A DNA stretch of 22,082 bases, taken from an uncultured Lactobacillaceae bacterium (lineage in GTDB: Bacteria; Bacillota; Bacilli; Lactobacillales; Lactobacillaceae). Where the stretch lies: positions 1 to 22,082 of the forward strand of contig CAKQCC010000012.1 in assembly GCA_934216625.1 (NCBI GenBank). The letters are read 5' to 3'. The stretch's first letter is position 1, and every line of letters begins with the position of its first letter. A model generated the notes under the pieces. It made no database searches. It was not told the origin of the DNA and saw nothing but the letters and a program-made list of their open reading frames with translations. The position numbers were made by a program, and so were the translations under genes. Shown here one piece after another: positions 1 through 8,442 of this stretch.

Positions 1-119
1 TCGCACGCAAATAGAAATCTCGAATTCACGAGACCACTTGCACACGTGATGTTAATATCTTGTTCACTTTTCAAAGACCTACTTACCATCAGAAGCTCTT
101 GCTCCCGACGACGTTTAAT
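1..119 (-). promoter_or_regulatory. rRNA operon leader (16S just outside the window)
   Basis: Read on the minus strand, bases 76 to 59 give CTTTGAAAAGTGAACAAG. This closely resembles the conserved 'TTTGAAAACTGAACAA' leader/spacer motif found ahead of 16S genes in Bacillus and Lactobacillus. It lies directly downstream of two strong tandem promoters, and a small hairpin (TCTCG, six-base loop, CGAGA at about 17-32) follows it. The 16S sequence itself is not in the window, so an rRNA operon is inferred from the leader, the promoters and the usual position of an rrn operon after lysS in lactobacilli. No open reading frame of note lies in bases 1-301. Confidence 0.65.
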
Positions 120-149
120 ATTATATCACCTAAAAAAGATGAATGTCAA
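120..149 (-). promoter_or_regulatory. rrn P2 promoter
   Basis: On the minus strand there is a perfect -35 box TTGACA (149-144), an 18-base spacer and a perfect -10 box TATAAT (125-120). It sits 85 bases downstream of a second near-consensus promoter, the usual tandem P1/P2 layout of Firmicute rRNA operons. Confidence 0.8.
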
Positions 150-205
150 ATCTTTACTCAATCAGGATCATAACTAAATGTCACTCACCCGACCGAGCAA
201 TTATT

Positions 206-234
206 AATATACTACTATTTTTAAGAAATGTCAA
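206..234 (-). promoter_or_regulatory. rrn P1 promoter
   Basis: On the minus strand there is a perfect -35 box TTGACA (234-229), a 17-base spacer and a -10 box TATATT (211-206). The region just upstream is A/T-rich and holds the lysS terminator. Together with the promoter at 120-149 it forms a tandem pair driving leftward transcription out of the window. Confidence 0.8.
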
Positions 235-240
235 ACTAAA

Positions 241-270
241 ACAAAAATTCCTGCCAAAAAAGCAGGAATT
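241..270 (-). terminator. Rho-independent terminator of lysS
   Basis: On the minus strand the arms AATTCCTGC and GCAGGAATT form a perfect 9-bp stem with a 7-base loop, followed by a run of TTTTTGTTTT. It begins about 30 bases after the lysS stop and separates lysS from the rRNA promoters. Confidence 0.9.
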
Positions 271-301
271 AATTAGATTTGATTATTAAAAATTAACTAG
301 T

Positions 302-1789
302 CTATTCATTCGGACGCATCGTTGGAAACAGCAGAACATCCCGAATTGATTCCGCATTGGTTAGCAGCATTACCAACCGGTCCATTCCGATACCAATGCC
401 ACCAGTTGGCGGTAAGCCATATTCCAATGCTTTAACGTAATCGGTATCAATACTTTCAGCACCGGCATTACCATGTTTCTTTTCGTCCGCTTGCTTCTTA
501 AACGCTTTTAATTGAGTAAACGGGTTATTCAATTCAGAATAAGCATTTCCGTATTCAGTACCCAGAATATAGAATTCAAACCTTCTGGTAAACCGCGGAT
601 CCTTTTGATCCCGTTTTGCCAGTGGTGAAATTGCGGCCGGGTGTCCATAAATAAACGTCGGCTGTTTAATATGGGTCTTAACTTTATCTTCAAAGAACTG
701 ATTGATGATATTGCCGACTTGATAATAAGGCTTAACTTCAACGTTATGCTCTTTAGCCAATTTCTTAGCTTGGTCTAATGACATCTTAGGCCAAAAGTCA
801 ACCCCGGTCACGTCCTTAATCGCGTCAACCATGTGCAAACGGCGGAACGGCTTGTTCATATCAATCGTATGACCTTGATATTTAACGATTCCGTCCGTAG
901 TTACAGCGTTCGCGGCCGCTTTGAAGATGCCTTCCATTTCGTCCATGTCAGCATCCATATCATAATACTGAATATAAGTTTCTAATTCGGTAAATTCTGG
1001 ATTATGGTGCGGGTCCATCCCTTCGTTTCGAAAGACTCGGCCCATTTCGTAAACTCGTTCCATTCCACCAACGATTAAACGCTTGAGTGGCAATTCCAAA
1101 GCAATCCGCATGTACAAATCAATGTCCATCGCGTTGTGGTGAGTAATAAACGGACGAGCGTTAGCACCACTAGGAGCTGTATTTAGGATCGGCGTCTCAA
1201 CTTCAGTACAATCCAGCGCGTTATCTAAATAGCTTTTAACGGCCTTTAAAATCTTGGTCCGTTTTTCAAACCGGTCAAAACTGTCCCGATTCGAAATCAA
1301 ATCTAAATAACGCTGCCGATAACGCTGAGCCTTATTTTTCAAGCCATGATATTTATCAGGTAACGGCCGAAGTGCTTTATCCAAGAAATGAATCTTGGTT
1401 ACCCGAACGGTCAGTTCACCAGTATCGGTCTTCATCATGATCCCGTCAAAGCCGAAATTATCGCCTAAATCAGCGTGTTTGTAAAGTTTGTAATTGTCAC
1501 GGCCCACGACGTCACGACGAGCGTAAATTTGAATTTTACCGGTTCGGTCCAAAATATCGGCAAAACCAACTTTACCGCTACCACGTTTAGCAACCATTCG
1601 GCCACCAATTACGACTTTCTTATTTAATTTTTCAAGCTGCTCTTTGCTTAAACTATCGTATTCATCATGCAGCGGCTGAGCCAAATGAGTTCGCTTAAAG
1701 CGATGACCAAACGGGTAAATTCCTCCTCTTTCCAAATTATGCATTTTTTGGATTCGGGCCCGCATTTGGTCGTTCATTTTTTCAGGCAC
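302..1789 (-). CDS. lysS: Lysyl-tRNA synthetase (class II)
   Basis: The product charges tRNA-Lys with lysine using ATP in the cytoplasm. The 495-residue protein has the usual length and layout: an N-terminal OB-fold anticodon-binding domain (about residues 55-160), then the class II catalytic core. Motif 2 is visible as FRNEGMDPHHNPEF and motif 3 as GIGIGMDRLVMLL near the C terminus. The start is a GTG: an AGGAGG-like box (GGAGG, 1802-1798) lies seven bases upstream, and the next ATG, four codons in, is worse placed. The gene follows dusB after 84 bases that hold its own extended -10 promoter, and it ends in a strong terminator, so it may be expressed both alone and by read-through from dusB. 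The position next to an rRNA operon is common in lactobacilli. Confidence 0.97.
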   Translation of the reverse strand: MPEKMNDQMRARIQKMHNLERGGIYPFGHRFKRTHLAQPLHDEYDSLSKEQLEKLNKKVVIGGRMVAKRGSGKVGFADILDRTGKIQIYARRDVVGRDNYKLYKHADLGDNFGFDGIMMKTDTGELTVRVTKIHFLDKALRPLPDKYHGLKNKAQRYRQRYLDLISNRDSFDRFEKRTKILKAVKSYLDNALDCTEVETPILNTAPSGANARPFITHHNAMDIDLYMRIALELPLKRLIVGGMERVYEMGRVFRNEGMDPHHNPEFTELETYIQYYDMDADMDEMEGIFKAAANAVTTDGIVKYQGHTIDMNKPFRRLHMVDAIKDVTGVDFWPKMSLDQAKKLAKEHNVEVKPYYQVGNIINQFFEDKVKTHIKQPTFIYGHPAAISPLAKRDQKDPRFTRRFEFYILGTEYGNAYSELNNPFTQLKAFKKQADEKKHGNAGAESIDTDYVKALEYGLPPTGGIGIGMDRLVMLLTNAESIRDVLLFPTMRPNE

Positions 1790-1832
1790 GTTAAAACCTC
1801 CATCTTTAATTCAAGTGATTCAATTCAATCTA

Positions 1833-1841
1833 ATTATATCA
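1833..1841 (-). promoter_or_regulatory. Probable lysS promoter (extended -10)
   Basis: The minus strand reads TGATATAAT (1841-1833), a perfect -10 box with the TG extension. The -35 region is A/T-rich with no good TTGACA match, as is usual for extended -10 promoters. It lies 44 bases upstream of the lysS GTG. Confidence 0.55.
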
Positions 1842-1873
1842 TAACAAAACTGGGCATTAATAAACGGTCATTT

Positions 1874-2899
1874 TTAAAAGCCACGCTGACCGCGGGCCGC
1901 TAAAACTGCCTGGCGATGCTGACTTAATTTCACAAAGCGGTCAAGAATTGCGTCCATTTCAGCCTCGGTATCGGCGCCAAAGATCGCAACTTTAGTCCGG
2001 GCCGAATGTGGTAGTCCCTTCAAATAATAAGTGGCTTGACCGCGAAAAACCTTGGGGCCCATTTTTGGTCCGATCAAATCAACTAACCGGTGCAAGTGGT
2101 TCTTAGCGATCGCAATTTTATGATCAATCGAGGGTTCCGGAAGCAATTCGCCAGTTGCTAAATAATGAACCGTTCGTTTCAGCATCCAAGGGTTGCCCAA
2201 AACCCCGCGGGCGATCATGACCGCGTCACAGCCGGTGTAATCAAGCATCCGTTTAGCGTCCTGGGGCGTTCTGACGTCACCGTTGCCCATAAACGGAATT
2301 GAAAGGTGACTAGCAACGTCCCTTAAAATATCCCAGTTCGCGTGCCCGCGATACATCTGTTTTCGAGTTCGACCGTGCATAGCGATTGCGCTTGCTCCAC
2401 CAGCCTGAGCTGCCAAAGCATTCTTAACCGCATAGATATGATTTTGATCCCAGCCGGTTCGCATTTTGACGGTAATCGGCTTATCAACCGCTTTGGTTAG
2501 TGCCGAAACCAAATCGTAAATTCGGTCGGGATGCAGCAGCCACTTCGAACCAGCGTTGGTTTTGACCACTTTTCTGACTGGACAACCCATATTAATGTCG
2601 ATAATGTCAACTGGGGTGTGGGTTGCCAAAAACTTGGCGGCCGGGACCAGAGTCTTTTTACTGCTGCCGAACAGCTGGATACTCATCGGGTGTTCATTCG
2701 GGTTAACCTTTAGCATCCGAAGCGTCTTTCGGTTGTGGTAAAGGATTCCCCGGTCGGAAATCATTTCACAGGTTACTAAGCCAGCGCCAAACTGCTTACA
2801 AATGGTTCGAAAGGCAACGTTCGTCACTCCTGCCATTGGCGCAACCACCACTCGATTAGGGATCCGAACGCTACCGATGTGCCAAGCTTGGTCTTTCAT
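1874..2899 (-). CDS. dusB: tRNA-dihydrouridine synthase, DusB family
   Basis: This flavoenzyme reduces uridine to dihydrouridine in the D-loop of tRNAs using FMN and NADPH. The 341-residue sequence carries the family hallmarks: APMAGVTN at the N terminus, the catalytic-cysteine segment INMGCPVRKV (about residues 102-111), VKMRTGWD, the AMHGRTR segment and the FMN phosphate-binding GNGDVRTPQDA followed by ARGVLGNPW. The start ATG has an AGGAGG box six to seven bases upstream, and only 11 bases separate it from the hslO stop, so hslO and dusB are co-transcribed. The hslO-dusB-lysS order is typical for lactobacilli. Confidence 0.95.
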   Translation of the reverse strand: MKDQAWHIGSVRIPNRVVVAPMAGVTNVAFRTICKQFGAGLVTCEMISDRGILYHNRKTLRMLKVNPNEHPMSIQLFGSSKKTLVPAAKFLATHTPVDIIDINMGCPVRKVVKTNAGSKWLLHPDRIYDLVSALTKAVDKPITVKMRTGWDQNHIYAVKNALAAQAGGASAIAMHGRTRKQMYRGHANWDILRDVASHLSIPFMGNGDVRTPQDAKRMLDYTGCDAVMIARGVLGNPWMLKRTVHYLATGELLPEPSIDHKIAIAKNHLHRLVDLIGPKMGPKVFRGQATYYLKGLPHSARTKVAIFGADTEAEMDAILDRFVKLSQHRQAVLAARGQRGF

Positions 2900-2910
2900 C
2901 CAATCGCCTC

Positions 2911-3807
2911 CTAACGCTTGCGTGATTGAGATAGGATCAGAAGTGCCTTCAAATCATCTTCATTAAAATGATAATGATTTCCGCAGAAGTTACATACGGC
3001 GTCGGCACCGTGATCTTCAGTAATCATCGTTTTAATTTGACTTGGTTTCAATTTAGCAATGTCTTGACCAAACCGTTTTTTGGAGCAATTACACTTAAAC
3101 TGAACCGGCATTTTTTGCAAATAATCCAAATTTTTCCGACCGAAAATTAAGTTCAGAATTTTTTCGGGTGGATAGCCTTCCGATAATAAACTGGTTAGTT
3201 TCGGCACCGACTTAATTTTCTTTTCAACCTGATTAATCTGCTTTGCGGTCGCTCCCGGCATTTTCTGAACCAAGTAGCCACCAGCGACCCCAATCGTGTC
3301 GTTTGCGTTAATTAAAACCGAAACGTCAAGTGCGGAAGGAATCTGTTCAGATTGGGTCAAATAATAGGCGTAATCATCCCCAATTTCACCAGAAGCCAAG
3401 TGAACGGTACTGGTGTAAGGGTGCTTACCTCCCAGGTTTTTGACCACTTGCATGTAGCCATGGCTACCAACCGCTTTGCTAACGTCGACTTCATTCGCGG
3501 CGTTCGTTGGCAAATCAACTTTCGGGTGCTGGAGATACGCCTTGACGTCACCGGCCGCGGTAACGTCAATCAGCATTAAGCCAACGGGGCCTTTCCCATC
3601 AATTTTGATGGTCATCGCCTGGTGGCCTTCCAGAACCGAAGTCGAAAGCATCAAGCCACCGACGATCGCCCGACCCATTGCTGAAGAAGCCGCATTTGAC
3701 GTCTGGTGACGCTTCGCAGCTTCGGCAACGGTTTGGGTTGCGTCAATCGCGTAGGCCCGAAAAAGGCCATCTTTAGTAATGCTCTTTAGTAAATAATCCT
3801 TTTTCAT
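2911..3807 (-). CDS. hslO: Redox-regulated chaperone Hsp33
   Basis: Hsp33 is a cytoplasmic holdase activated when oxidants release zinc from its C-terminal cysteine centre. Here the four zinc ligands are present as CNC (residues 239 and 241) and CNFC (272 and 275), with an N-terminal core beginning KDYLLKSITKDG. I use the ATG at 3807 (298 residues) because an AAGGTGAT box lies just upstream. A 15-codon upstream extension is open, but it would be encoded by the terminator hairpin between ftsH and hslO and begins with a hydrophobic stretch unlike the family. The gene is followed after 11 bases by dusB. No room for a separate promoter exists between the hairpin and the start, so expression probably depends on read-through from ftsH or on a promoter upstream of the hairpin. 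Confidence 0.95.
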   Translation of the reverse strand: MKKDYLLKSITKDGLFRAYAIDATQTVAEAAKRHQTSNAASSAMGRAIVGGLMLSTSVLEGHQAMTIKIDGKGPVGLMLIDVTAAGDVKAYLQHPKVDLPTNAANEVDVSKAVGSHGYMQVVKNLGGKHPYTSTVHLASGEIGDDYAYYLTQSEQIPSALDVSVLINANDTIGVAGGYLVQKMPGATAKQINQVEKKIKSVPKLTSLLSEGYPPEKILNLIFGRKNLDYLQKMPVQFKCNCSKKRFGQDIAKLKPSQIKTMITEDHGADAVCNFCGNHYHFNEDDLKALLILSQSRKR

Positions 3808-3820
3808 AATTATCACCTTA

Positions 3821-3860
3821 ATTAAAACTAAAAAAGCGTGAGCTAGAAACACCCACGCTT
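3821..3860 (-). terminator. Terminator or attenuator between ftsH and hslO
   Basis: On the minus strand AAGCGTG (3860-3854) pairs with CACGCTT (3840-3834). A G·T and a G-C pair extend the stem, and the run TTTTTTAGTTTTAAT follows. The ftsH stop lies 20 bases upstream and the hslO start about 27 bases downstream of the stem, leaving hslO without an obvious promoter of its own. It is therefore either a leaky terminator or an attenuator. Confidence 0.75.
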
Positions 3861-3879
3861 CTAATCATTAAGTTTAATT

Positions 3880-5910
3880 TTAATCTTTTGAACGATCAGT
3901 CGAACTAGCCTGAGATGAGGAGTTAGTTGCAGAATTACTTTGACCAACCTCTCGGCGTTCTAAAGCTTGTTTTGATTCACTATAAGAAGCGTGTTCACTC
4001 GGGAATTCGTCTTTCGGGTTCTTGCTCGGCATGTGACCCGTTTCGTATAAGCTCTTAATCTGTTTAGCGTTCAAAGTTTCGTACTTTAGCAAGGCCTGAG
4101 CAATAATCCGGTGCTGTTCTCGGTGTGCCTGAATAATTCGGTAGGCCACGTGATGAGCATGATCAATGAAGTGCTGAACTTCTTGATCAATTTCGTAAGC
4201 CGTTCGTTCGGAATAGCGCGGTCGGGTGTAAGGACTCTGAACCGGGCTTTCGTACTGGACGTCGCCTAACTTATTACTCATTCCGTATTGGGTCACCATT
4301 GCCCGAGCCAAATTGGTGGCTTGCTGGAAATCGTTTGACGCTCCGGAAGATTCGGAGTGGAAAATGATTTCTTCAGCCGTTCGGCCACCCAATAAACCAG
4401 CTAATTGTTCCATCGCGTCGTGCTTCGACAATAATTTCTGGTCTTCTTTTGGCAACATAATCGCGTAACCACCGGCACGACCCCGGGGAACAATCGTAAC
4501 TTTGTGAACGACCCGGGCATCGTTAAGCACTAAGCCAACGATCGTATGACCGGCTTCGTGGGCAGCAACCACGTGTTGTTCATGCTTACTGACTACGGCG
4601 TCTTTCTTAGCTGGACCGGCAATTACCCGATCTTCAGCTTCATCCAGGTCATCCGGCTGAATTTGGTTATGGTTCCGCCGGGCCGCCAACAGCGCTGATT
4701 CGTTCAGTAAATTGGCTAAATCAGCACCCACGAAGCCAGGCGTCTGCCGGGCGATTTCGTGTAAATCAACGTCGTCAGCAAACGGCTTGTGTTTGGCGTG
4801 GACTTTCAAGATCGCGTAACGGCCACGAACGTCCGGACGGCCCACTAAGACTTTCCGGTCAAAACGACCGGGTCGAGTCAAAGCCGGATCTAAAACGTCA
4901 GCCCGGTTAGTTGCCGCAATCACGATTACACCTTCGTTGCCGCTGAAACCATCCATTTCAACCAGCAACTGGTTTAAAGTTTGTTCACGTTCATCGTGAC
5001 CGCCGCCGACGCCGGCGCCACGTTTTCGACCAACGGCATCAATTTCATCAATAAAGATGATCGACGGAGCGTGTTTTTTAGCTTGTTTAAATAAATCACG
5101 AACTCGACTGGCACCGACCCCGACGAACATCTCGACGAAATCGGATCCAGAAATCGAATAAAACGGTACTTTGGCTTCACCAGCCACCGCTTTGGCCAGC
5201 AAAGTTTTACCAGTGCCGGGCGGGCCTTCTAGCAAGACACCGTGGGGAATCGTGGCGCCTAATCTTGAGTACTTCTTCGGATTCTTTAAGAACTCAACGA
5301 CTTCCACTAATTCCTGTTTTTCGGCATCTTCACCGGCAACGTCGGAAAAGCGAACTTTATTCTTTTTACTGTTGGTCGGCTTAGCTTTACTCTTGCCAAA
5401 CTTCATAATGCCGCCGCCACCGCGGCCAGCTTGGTTCATCATCATGTAGAAGAAGAAAATGAAGATGACGAGTGGTAAAATATAAACAATCAAATTAAGC
5501 CAAAACGCATTCGATTGCGCTGGTTTAGCACTTAATTTAACGTGTTTAGCTTTAGCGGCTTTCGAAATTTCGGTAACGGTACCGTTATTCTTCAAAACGG
5601 TTGTTTCAAAATGACTAACCCGGTTGTTCTTTTTACTACCCCAACTAGTTAGCAGGCCGGAGTTATGGTTATGAATCGGCCGTGATTTACGGTATCGACC
5701 AGAAATTTTGTAAACCCCGCCAGAAGGCTGGACAGAAAAATTCTTGACCCGATTAGTATGTAAATCACGCACAAATTGACTAGACTGAATTGTTTTAGTC
5801 TGGCTGCTTCCTCCGCTGTCACTAATGAAGTAAATTGCTCCCATGATCAGCAAAAAGATCACAATATAAAACAGACTGCTTTTAAACAACCCGTTCTTTC
5901 TATTTTTCAT
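3880..5910 (-). CDS. ftsH: ATP-dependent zinc metalloprotease FtsH
   Basis: FtsH is a membrane-anchored AAA+ protease that degrades damaged membrane proteins and short-lived regulators. In order: a transmembrane helix (about residues 11-30), an extracytoplasmic domain, a second very hydrophobic helix (about 136-158), a Gly-rich linker, Walker A GPPGTGKT (229-236), Walker B IIFIDE (284-289), the second region of homology ending RPGRFDR (about 334-352), the zinc-binding HEAGH (451-455), and a later acidic ligand region (SSGASNDF). The C-terminal tail is Ser/Asn/Gln-rich and low-complexity. I choose the ATG at 5910 (676 residues) because AGGAGG lies six bases upstream; an in-frame ATG six codons earlier would sit upstream of that box. 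It follows hpt after 74 bases, the common tilS-hpt-ftsH order. Confidence 0.97.
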   Translation of the reverse strand: MKNRKNGLFKSSLFYIVIFLLIMGAIYFISDSGGSSQTKTIQSSQFVRDLHTNRVKNFSVQPSGGVYKISGRYRKSRPIHNHNSGLLTSWGSKKNNRVSHFETTVLKNNGTVTEISKAAKAKHVKLSAKPAQSNAFWLNLIVYILPLVIFIFFFYMMMNQAGRGGGGIMKFGKSKAKPTNSKKNKVRFSDVAGEDAEKQELVEVVEFLKNPKKYSRLGATIPHGVLLEGPPGTGKTLLAKAVAGEAKVPFYSISGSDFVEMFVGVGASRVRDLFKQAKKHAPSIIFIDEIDAVGRKRGAGVGGGHDEREQTLNQLLVEMDGFSGNEGVIVIAATNRADVLDPALTRPGRFDRKVLVGRPDVRGRYAILKVHAKHKPFADDVDLHEIARQTPGFVGADLANLLNESALLAARRNHNQIQPDDLDEAEDRVIAGPAKKDAVVSKHEQHVVAAHEAGHTIVGLVLNDARVVHKVTIVPRGRAGGYAIMLPKEDQKLLSKHDAMEQLAGLLGGRTAEEIIFHSESSGASNDFQQATNLARAMVTQYGMSNKLGDVQYESPVQSPYTRPRYSERTAYEIDQEVQHFIDHAHHVAYRIIQAHREQHRIIAQALLKYETLNAKQIKSLYETGHMPSKNPKDEFPSEHASYSESKQALERREVGQSNSATNSSSQASSTDRSKD

Positions 5911-5984
5911 AAATTGCCTCCTCACCATTCATCATGGCTGGTTTTAAAATTAAATCATTAAATTGATGATCCTAAAAATTACAA

Positions 5985-6530
5985 TTAATTATGGTTGGAA
6001 TAAATCTGCGGTTTCAAAATTCCGATATAGGGTAAGTTGCGATATTTACCTTGATAATCCATCCCGTAGCCAACGATAAATTCATTCGGGATCCTAAAGC
6101 CAACGTAATCAGGTTTAATATCGACACTTCGCCGAGCTGGTTTATCGAGGAGCGTACAAATTCGAATTGATTTAGCGCCCCGCTTAGCCAGTAAATTTTT
6201 CAGAAAATAAAGCGTATGACCAGTATCAATGATGTCTTCAATGAACAAAACGTTGCGGCCGCGGACGTCAGAATCAATGTCTTTTTTCAGCGTAACGTGA
6301 CCGGTCGATTGGGTCCCGCCGTCATAACTAGAAACGTCAATAAAATCCAGCTGCATATAAATTCCCATGTTTCGGATCACGTCAGTCAGAAAAATTACCG
6401 CGCCTTTGAGAACCCCAATCACCAGTGGATTCTTACCGCGGTACTCTTTAGCCAAACGATGACCCAGGGCACGACACCTTTGCTTGATTTCTTTTTGATC
6501 ATAAAGTGTTTTCAAAATGTCATTGTTCAT
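5985..6530 (-). CDS. hpt: Hypoxanthine-guanine phosphoribosyltransferase
   Basis: The enzyme salvages hypoxanthine and guanine by transfer of phosphoribose from PRPP, giving IMP and GMP. The 181-residue protein has the type I phosphoribosyltransferase signature VLFIEDIIDTGHTL (residues 94-107), with the acidic pair E98-D99 followed by the PRPP-binding DTGHT. The purine-binding hood includes KPDYVGFRIPNEFIVGYGMD. The ATG lies inside the end of tilS (11-base overlap), and its ribosome binding site AAAAGGGG is within the last tilS codons, so the two are translationally linked. The tilS-hpt pair is conserved across Firmicutes; in Bacillus subtilis the two products are also reported to interact and activate ftsH transcription, a point not testable here. 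Confidence 0.96.
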   Translation of the reverse strand: MNNDILKTLYDQKEIKQRCRALGHRLAKEYRGKNPLVIGVLKGAVIFLTDVIRNMGIYMQLDFIDVSSYDGGTQSTGHVTLKKDIDSDVRGRNVLFIEDIIDTGHTLYFLKNLLAKRGAKSIRICTLLDKPARRSVDIKPDYVGFRIPNEFIVGYGMDYQGKYRNLPYIGILKPQIYSNHN

Positions 6531-7899
6531 GTCTGCCTACCCCTTTTGAATTCCCTTTAACAATTAATGTGTAATTCTTACCGTTACTTTTCGGCAGAAC
6601 GGCTTCTTTATAACCTAACAAAGCTAAAATCAAGTGATCTTGCGTTTCAAGGACTTGAGATTTTCGACGTTCAACATTCGGTATTTTTTGATCAATCCAA
6701 ACCCGGCGGATCTTCTGATGACCACCGTTTTTCAAACGAAGGCGATCGTTTCCTCGGCTTATCCGCACTAGAAGCGGTAATCTGATTTGATCCCTTGCGA
6801 AGCAAACCTGTCGACCGACACGCTTGCCAACGGGACGACTGAACAGCCCCATCATTTCACCATTCAACAGTCGGTACCAATGATTTAAATGAACTGAAAA
6901 CCGGACTTGAGTCGCCGGACGCGACGGCAACGATCGGGTCACCCCAACCTGACGATAACTCTTTACCAGATCAAACTGGTGATTTAATTGCAGGCGCCCC
7001 TGGGGACGACTGCGGTCGTTAATCAACCGCAAAATTTCCGAACGGCCAGCGGGAGAAACGATCACCCGCGGATAAAACTGACTCAAGAATTCGGTTAAAA
7101 TCCCGCGTTGAATATTAACCGGTAACCTAAGTAACGGTGATAACTTCAACCAGCAACCGTACTGAATCTTCAGCGAATCCAATAACCGTCGATTCAAATT
7201 CCGGTCGTTCTTAATTAAATCCGTTAATTGGTCAGCAAACTGGCCAAAATGAAACAGGACCCGCGGGTTTTCTTTCTTCATTCGTGGTAGCAAAAGGTGA
7301 CGCATGCGATTCCTGGTCATCGCTAAAGACGCGTTAGTTTGGTCTTCAAACCATTTAACGTGATGAGCGATCGCGAACGCTCTAAGTCGCTGCTTCGGAA
7401 TGGGCAAAAGTGGTCGAATCAATTGACCGTCGGCAAACCGGCGACAGCGGTGAATTCCGGTTAATTCGTTTAAATCACCACCGCGAATCAGCCGCATCAA
7501 AATGGTTTCAGCCTGATCGTTCAAATGATGAGCGGTTAATAAAACCGACGCCCCGGACTCATTCATAACCCGTTGGAAAAATCGGTACCGAAACTGGCGA
7601 GCCGCATCTTCAACCCCGTGACGAGGATGACGAGCTTTAGCCCAGTGACTAATTCGCAAATTAAGGTGACGGCGTCGGCAGTATTTACGGAGATACGCTT
7701 CTTCGGTCTTACTGGCGCTGCGAAGTTCATGATTAACGTGGGCTACGGTCAAATTCGGCCGATAATTTCGTAACTTTTCGAGCAGCGTCAGCAACACCAT
7801 CGAGTCAACTCCGGTTGAAACCGCCACGACAACTTTTTCACCGGGTTGCCACCAGTGATAGTGTTTAACTTCACTCGCTAGCCACTTAACTAATTTCAA
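6520..7899 (-). CDS. tilS: tRNA(Ile)-lysidine synthetase
   Basis: TilS joins lysine to C34 of the CAU-anticodon tRNA-Ile, converting its decoding from AUG to AUA, and is essential. The 459-residue sequence has the N-type ATP-pyrophosphatase PP-loop STGVDS at residues 28-33 (canonical SGGxDS, so one Gly is Thr), the AHVNHELR and LLTAHHLNDQAETILMRLIR segments, and a C-terminal substrate-binding domain. The start is a TTG at 7899, because no ATG or GTG in frame precedes the PP-loop; its ribosome binding site is weak (GGA about ten bases upstream). It starts 15 bases after the S1-protein stop and its last codons overlap hpt, so it depends on operon transcription and perhaps on translational coupling. 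Confidence 0.95.
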   Translation of the reverse strand: MKLVKWLASEVKHYHWWQPGEKVVVAVSTGVDSMVLLTLLEKLRNYRPNLTVAHVNHELRSASKTEEAYLRKYCRRRHLNLRISHWAKARHPRHGVEDAARQFRYRFFQRVMNESGASVLLTAHHLNDQAETILMRLIRGGDLNELTGIHRCRRFADGQLIRPLLPIPKQRLRAFAIAHHVKWFEDQTNASLAMTRNRMRHLLLPRMKKENPRVLFHFGQFADQLTDLIKNDRNLNRRLLDSLKIQYGCWLKLSPLLRLPVNIQRGILTEFLSQFYPRVIVSPAGRSEILRLINDRSRPQGRLQLNHQFDLVKSYRQVGVTRSLPSRPATQVRFSVHLNHWYRLLNGEMMGLFSRPVGKRVGRQVCFARDQIRLPLLVRISRGNDRLRLKNGGHQKIRRVWIDQKIPNVERRKSQVLETQDHLILALLGYKEAVLPKSNGKNYTLIVKGNSKGVGRHEQ

Positions 7900-7914
7900 T
7901 CTTAAAGTCCAAAA

Positions 7915-8370
7915 CTAGCTGCGGCGACCTCCGCGACCGCCACGTTTTCCTTCGGTATTCTTCCGAATTACTGACAGACGATTCTCACTCTGTTTTAAGA
8001 ATTTCGACATTAAATTGTTGAAGCTGGGCCGACGATGATAATCACGGTGACCATGGTAGTGACCGTGACCGCCATGATAATGATTATGATTATTATGGAA
8101 ATGATTCTTAAAGTACCGTTTCCGTTCACCAGCTGGTTTAGCTTGTTTCATTGACAGGCTAATTTTGCCATCGTCGCCAATTCGCAGGATCTTGACAGTC
8201 ACCGTATCGCCAATTTTTAAAACGTCATGAATATCCTTTATAAATCGATCGGAAATTTCACTAATGTGAACCAATCCGGTTTGTCCGTTCCCAAGTTTAA
8301 CGAACGCACCGAACCTAGCAATTCCAGTGACTTTCCCGGAAACCTTTGCTCCAACTTTAATTGCCTTCAA
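7915..8370 (-). CDS. S1-domain RNA-binding protein with His-rich linker (YabR/CvfD-like)
   Basis: A single S1 RNA-binding domain fills residues 1-76 (KVGAKVSGKVTGIARFGAFV, then GLVHISEIS and KISLSMKQ). It is followed by a linker with ten histidines between residues 90 and 112, and a basic tail ending RGGRGGRRS. The S1 domain plus the conserved tail matches the Firmicute YabR/CvfD family, which lies next to divIC and is linked to post-transcriptional control in streptococci. The His-rich stretch is unusual for a stand-alone S1 protein and could bind metal or RNA; this is inference. The start is a TTG with a perfect AGGAGG nine bases upstream. An extended -10 promoter lies in the gap after divIC, so this gene and tilS-hpt-ftsH probably have their own promoter. 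Confidence 0.88.
   Translation of the reverse strand: MKAIKVGAKVSGKVTGIARFGAFVKLGNGQTGLVHISEISDRFIKDIHDVLKIGDTVTVKILRIGDDGKISLSMKQAKPAGERKRYFKNHFHNNHNHYHGGHGHYHGHRDYHRRPSFNNLMSKFLKQSENRLSVIRKNTEGKRGGRGGRRS
8035..8103 (-). repeat. Histidine-rich low-complexity segment in the S1 protein
   Basis: This segment encodes residues 90-112 of the S1 protein, with His at 90, 92, 95, 97, 99, 102, 104, 106, 108 and 112, separated mainly by Asn, Gly and Tyr. The DNA is a run of degenerate CAT/CAC codons (ATG/GTG on the plus strand), a pattern that can arise by slippage. Confidence 0.85.
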
Positions 8371-8404
8371 AAATATTTTCCTCCTAAAAAGTTAAGGTGT
8401 TTTA

Positions 8405-8413
8405 ATTATATCA
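8405..8413 (-). promoter_or_regulatory. Probable promoter of the S1 protein-tilS-hpt-ftsH unit
   Basis: The minus strand reads TGATATAAT (8413-8405), a perfect extended -10 box, 34 bases upstream of the TTG start. No good -35 lies at 16-18 bases; a TTGACA further up is 30 bases away and too far to pair with it. Confidence 0.5.
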
Positions 8414-8442
8414 CAATCAGCATTCATTAATTAATCGCATTG

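Noticed and set aside
3808..3852. An upstream 15-codon extension of hslO that looks hydrophobic, like a signal peptide
   Set aside because: It is encoded by the terminator hairpin, has no ribosome binding site, and Hsp33 is cytoplasmic; the ATG at 3807 has a good AAGGTGAT box.
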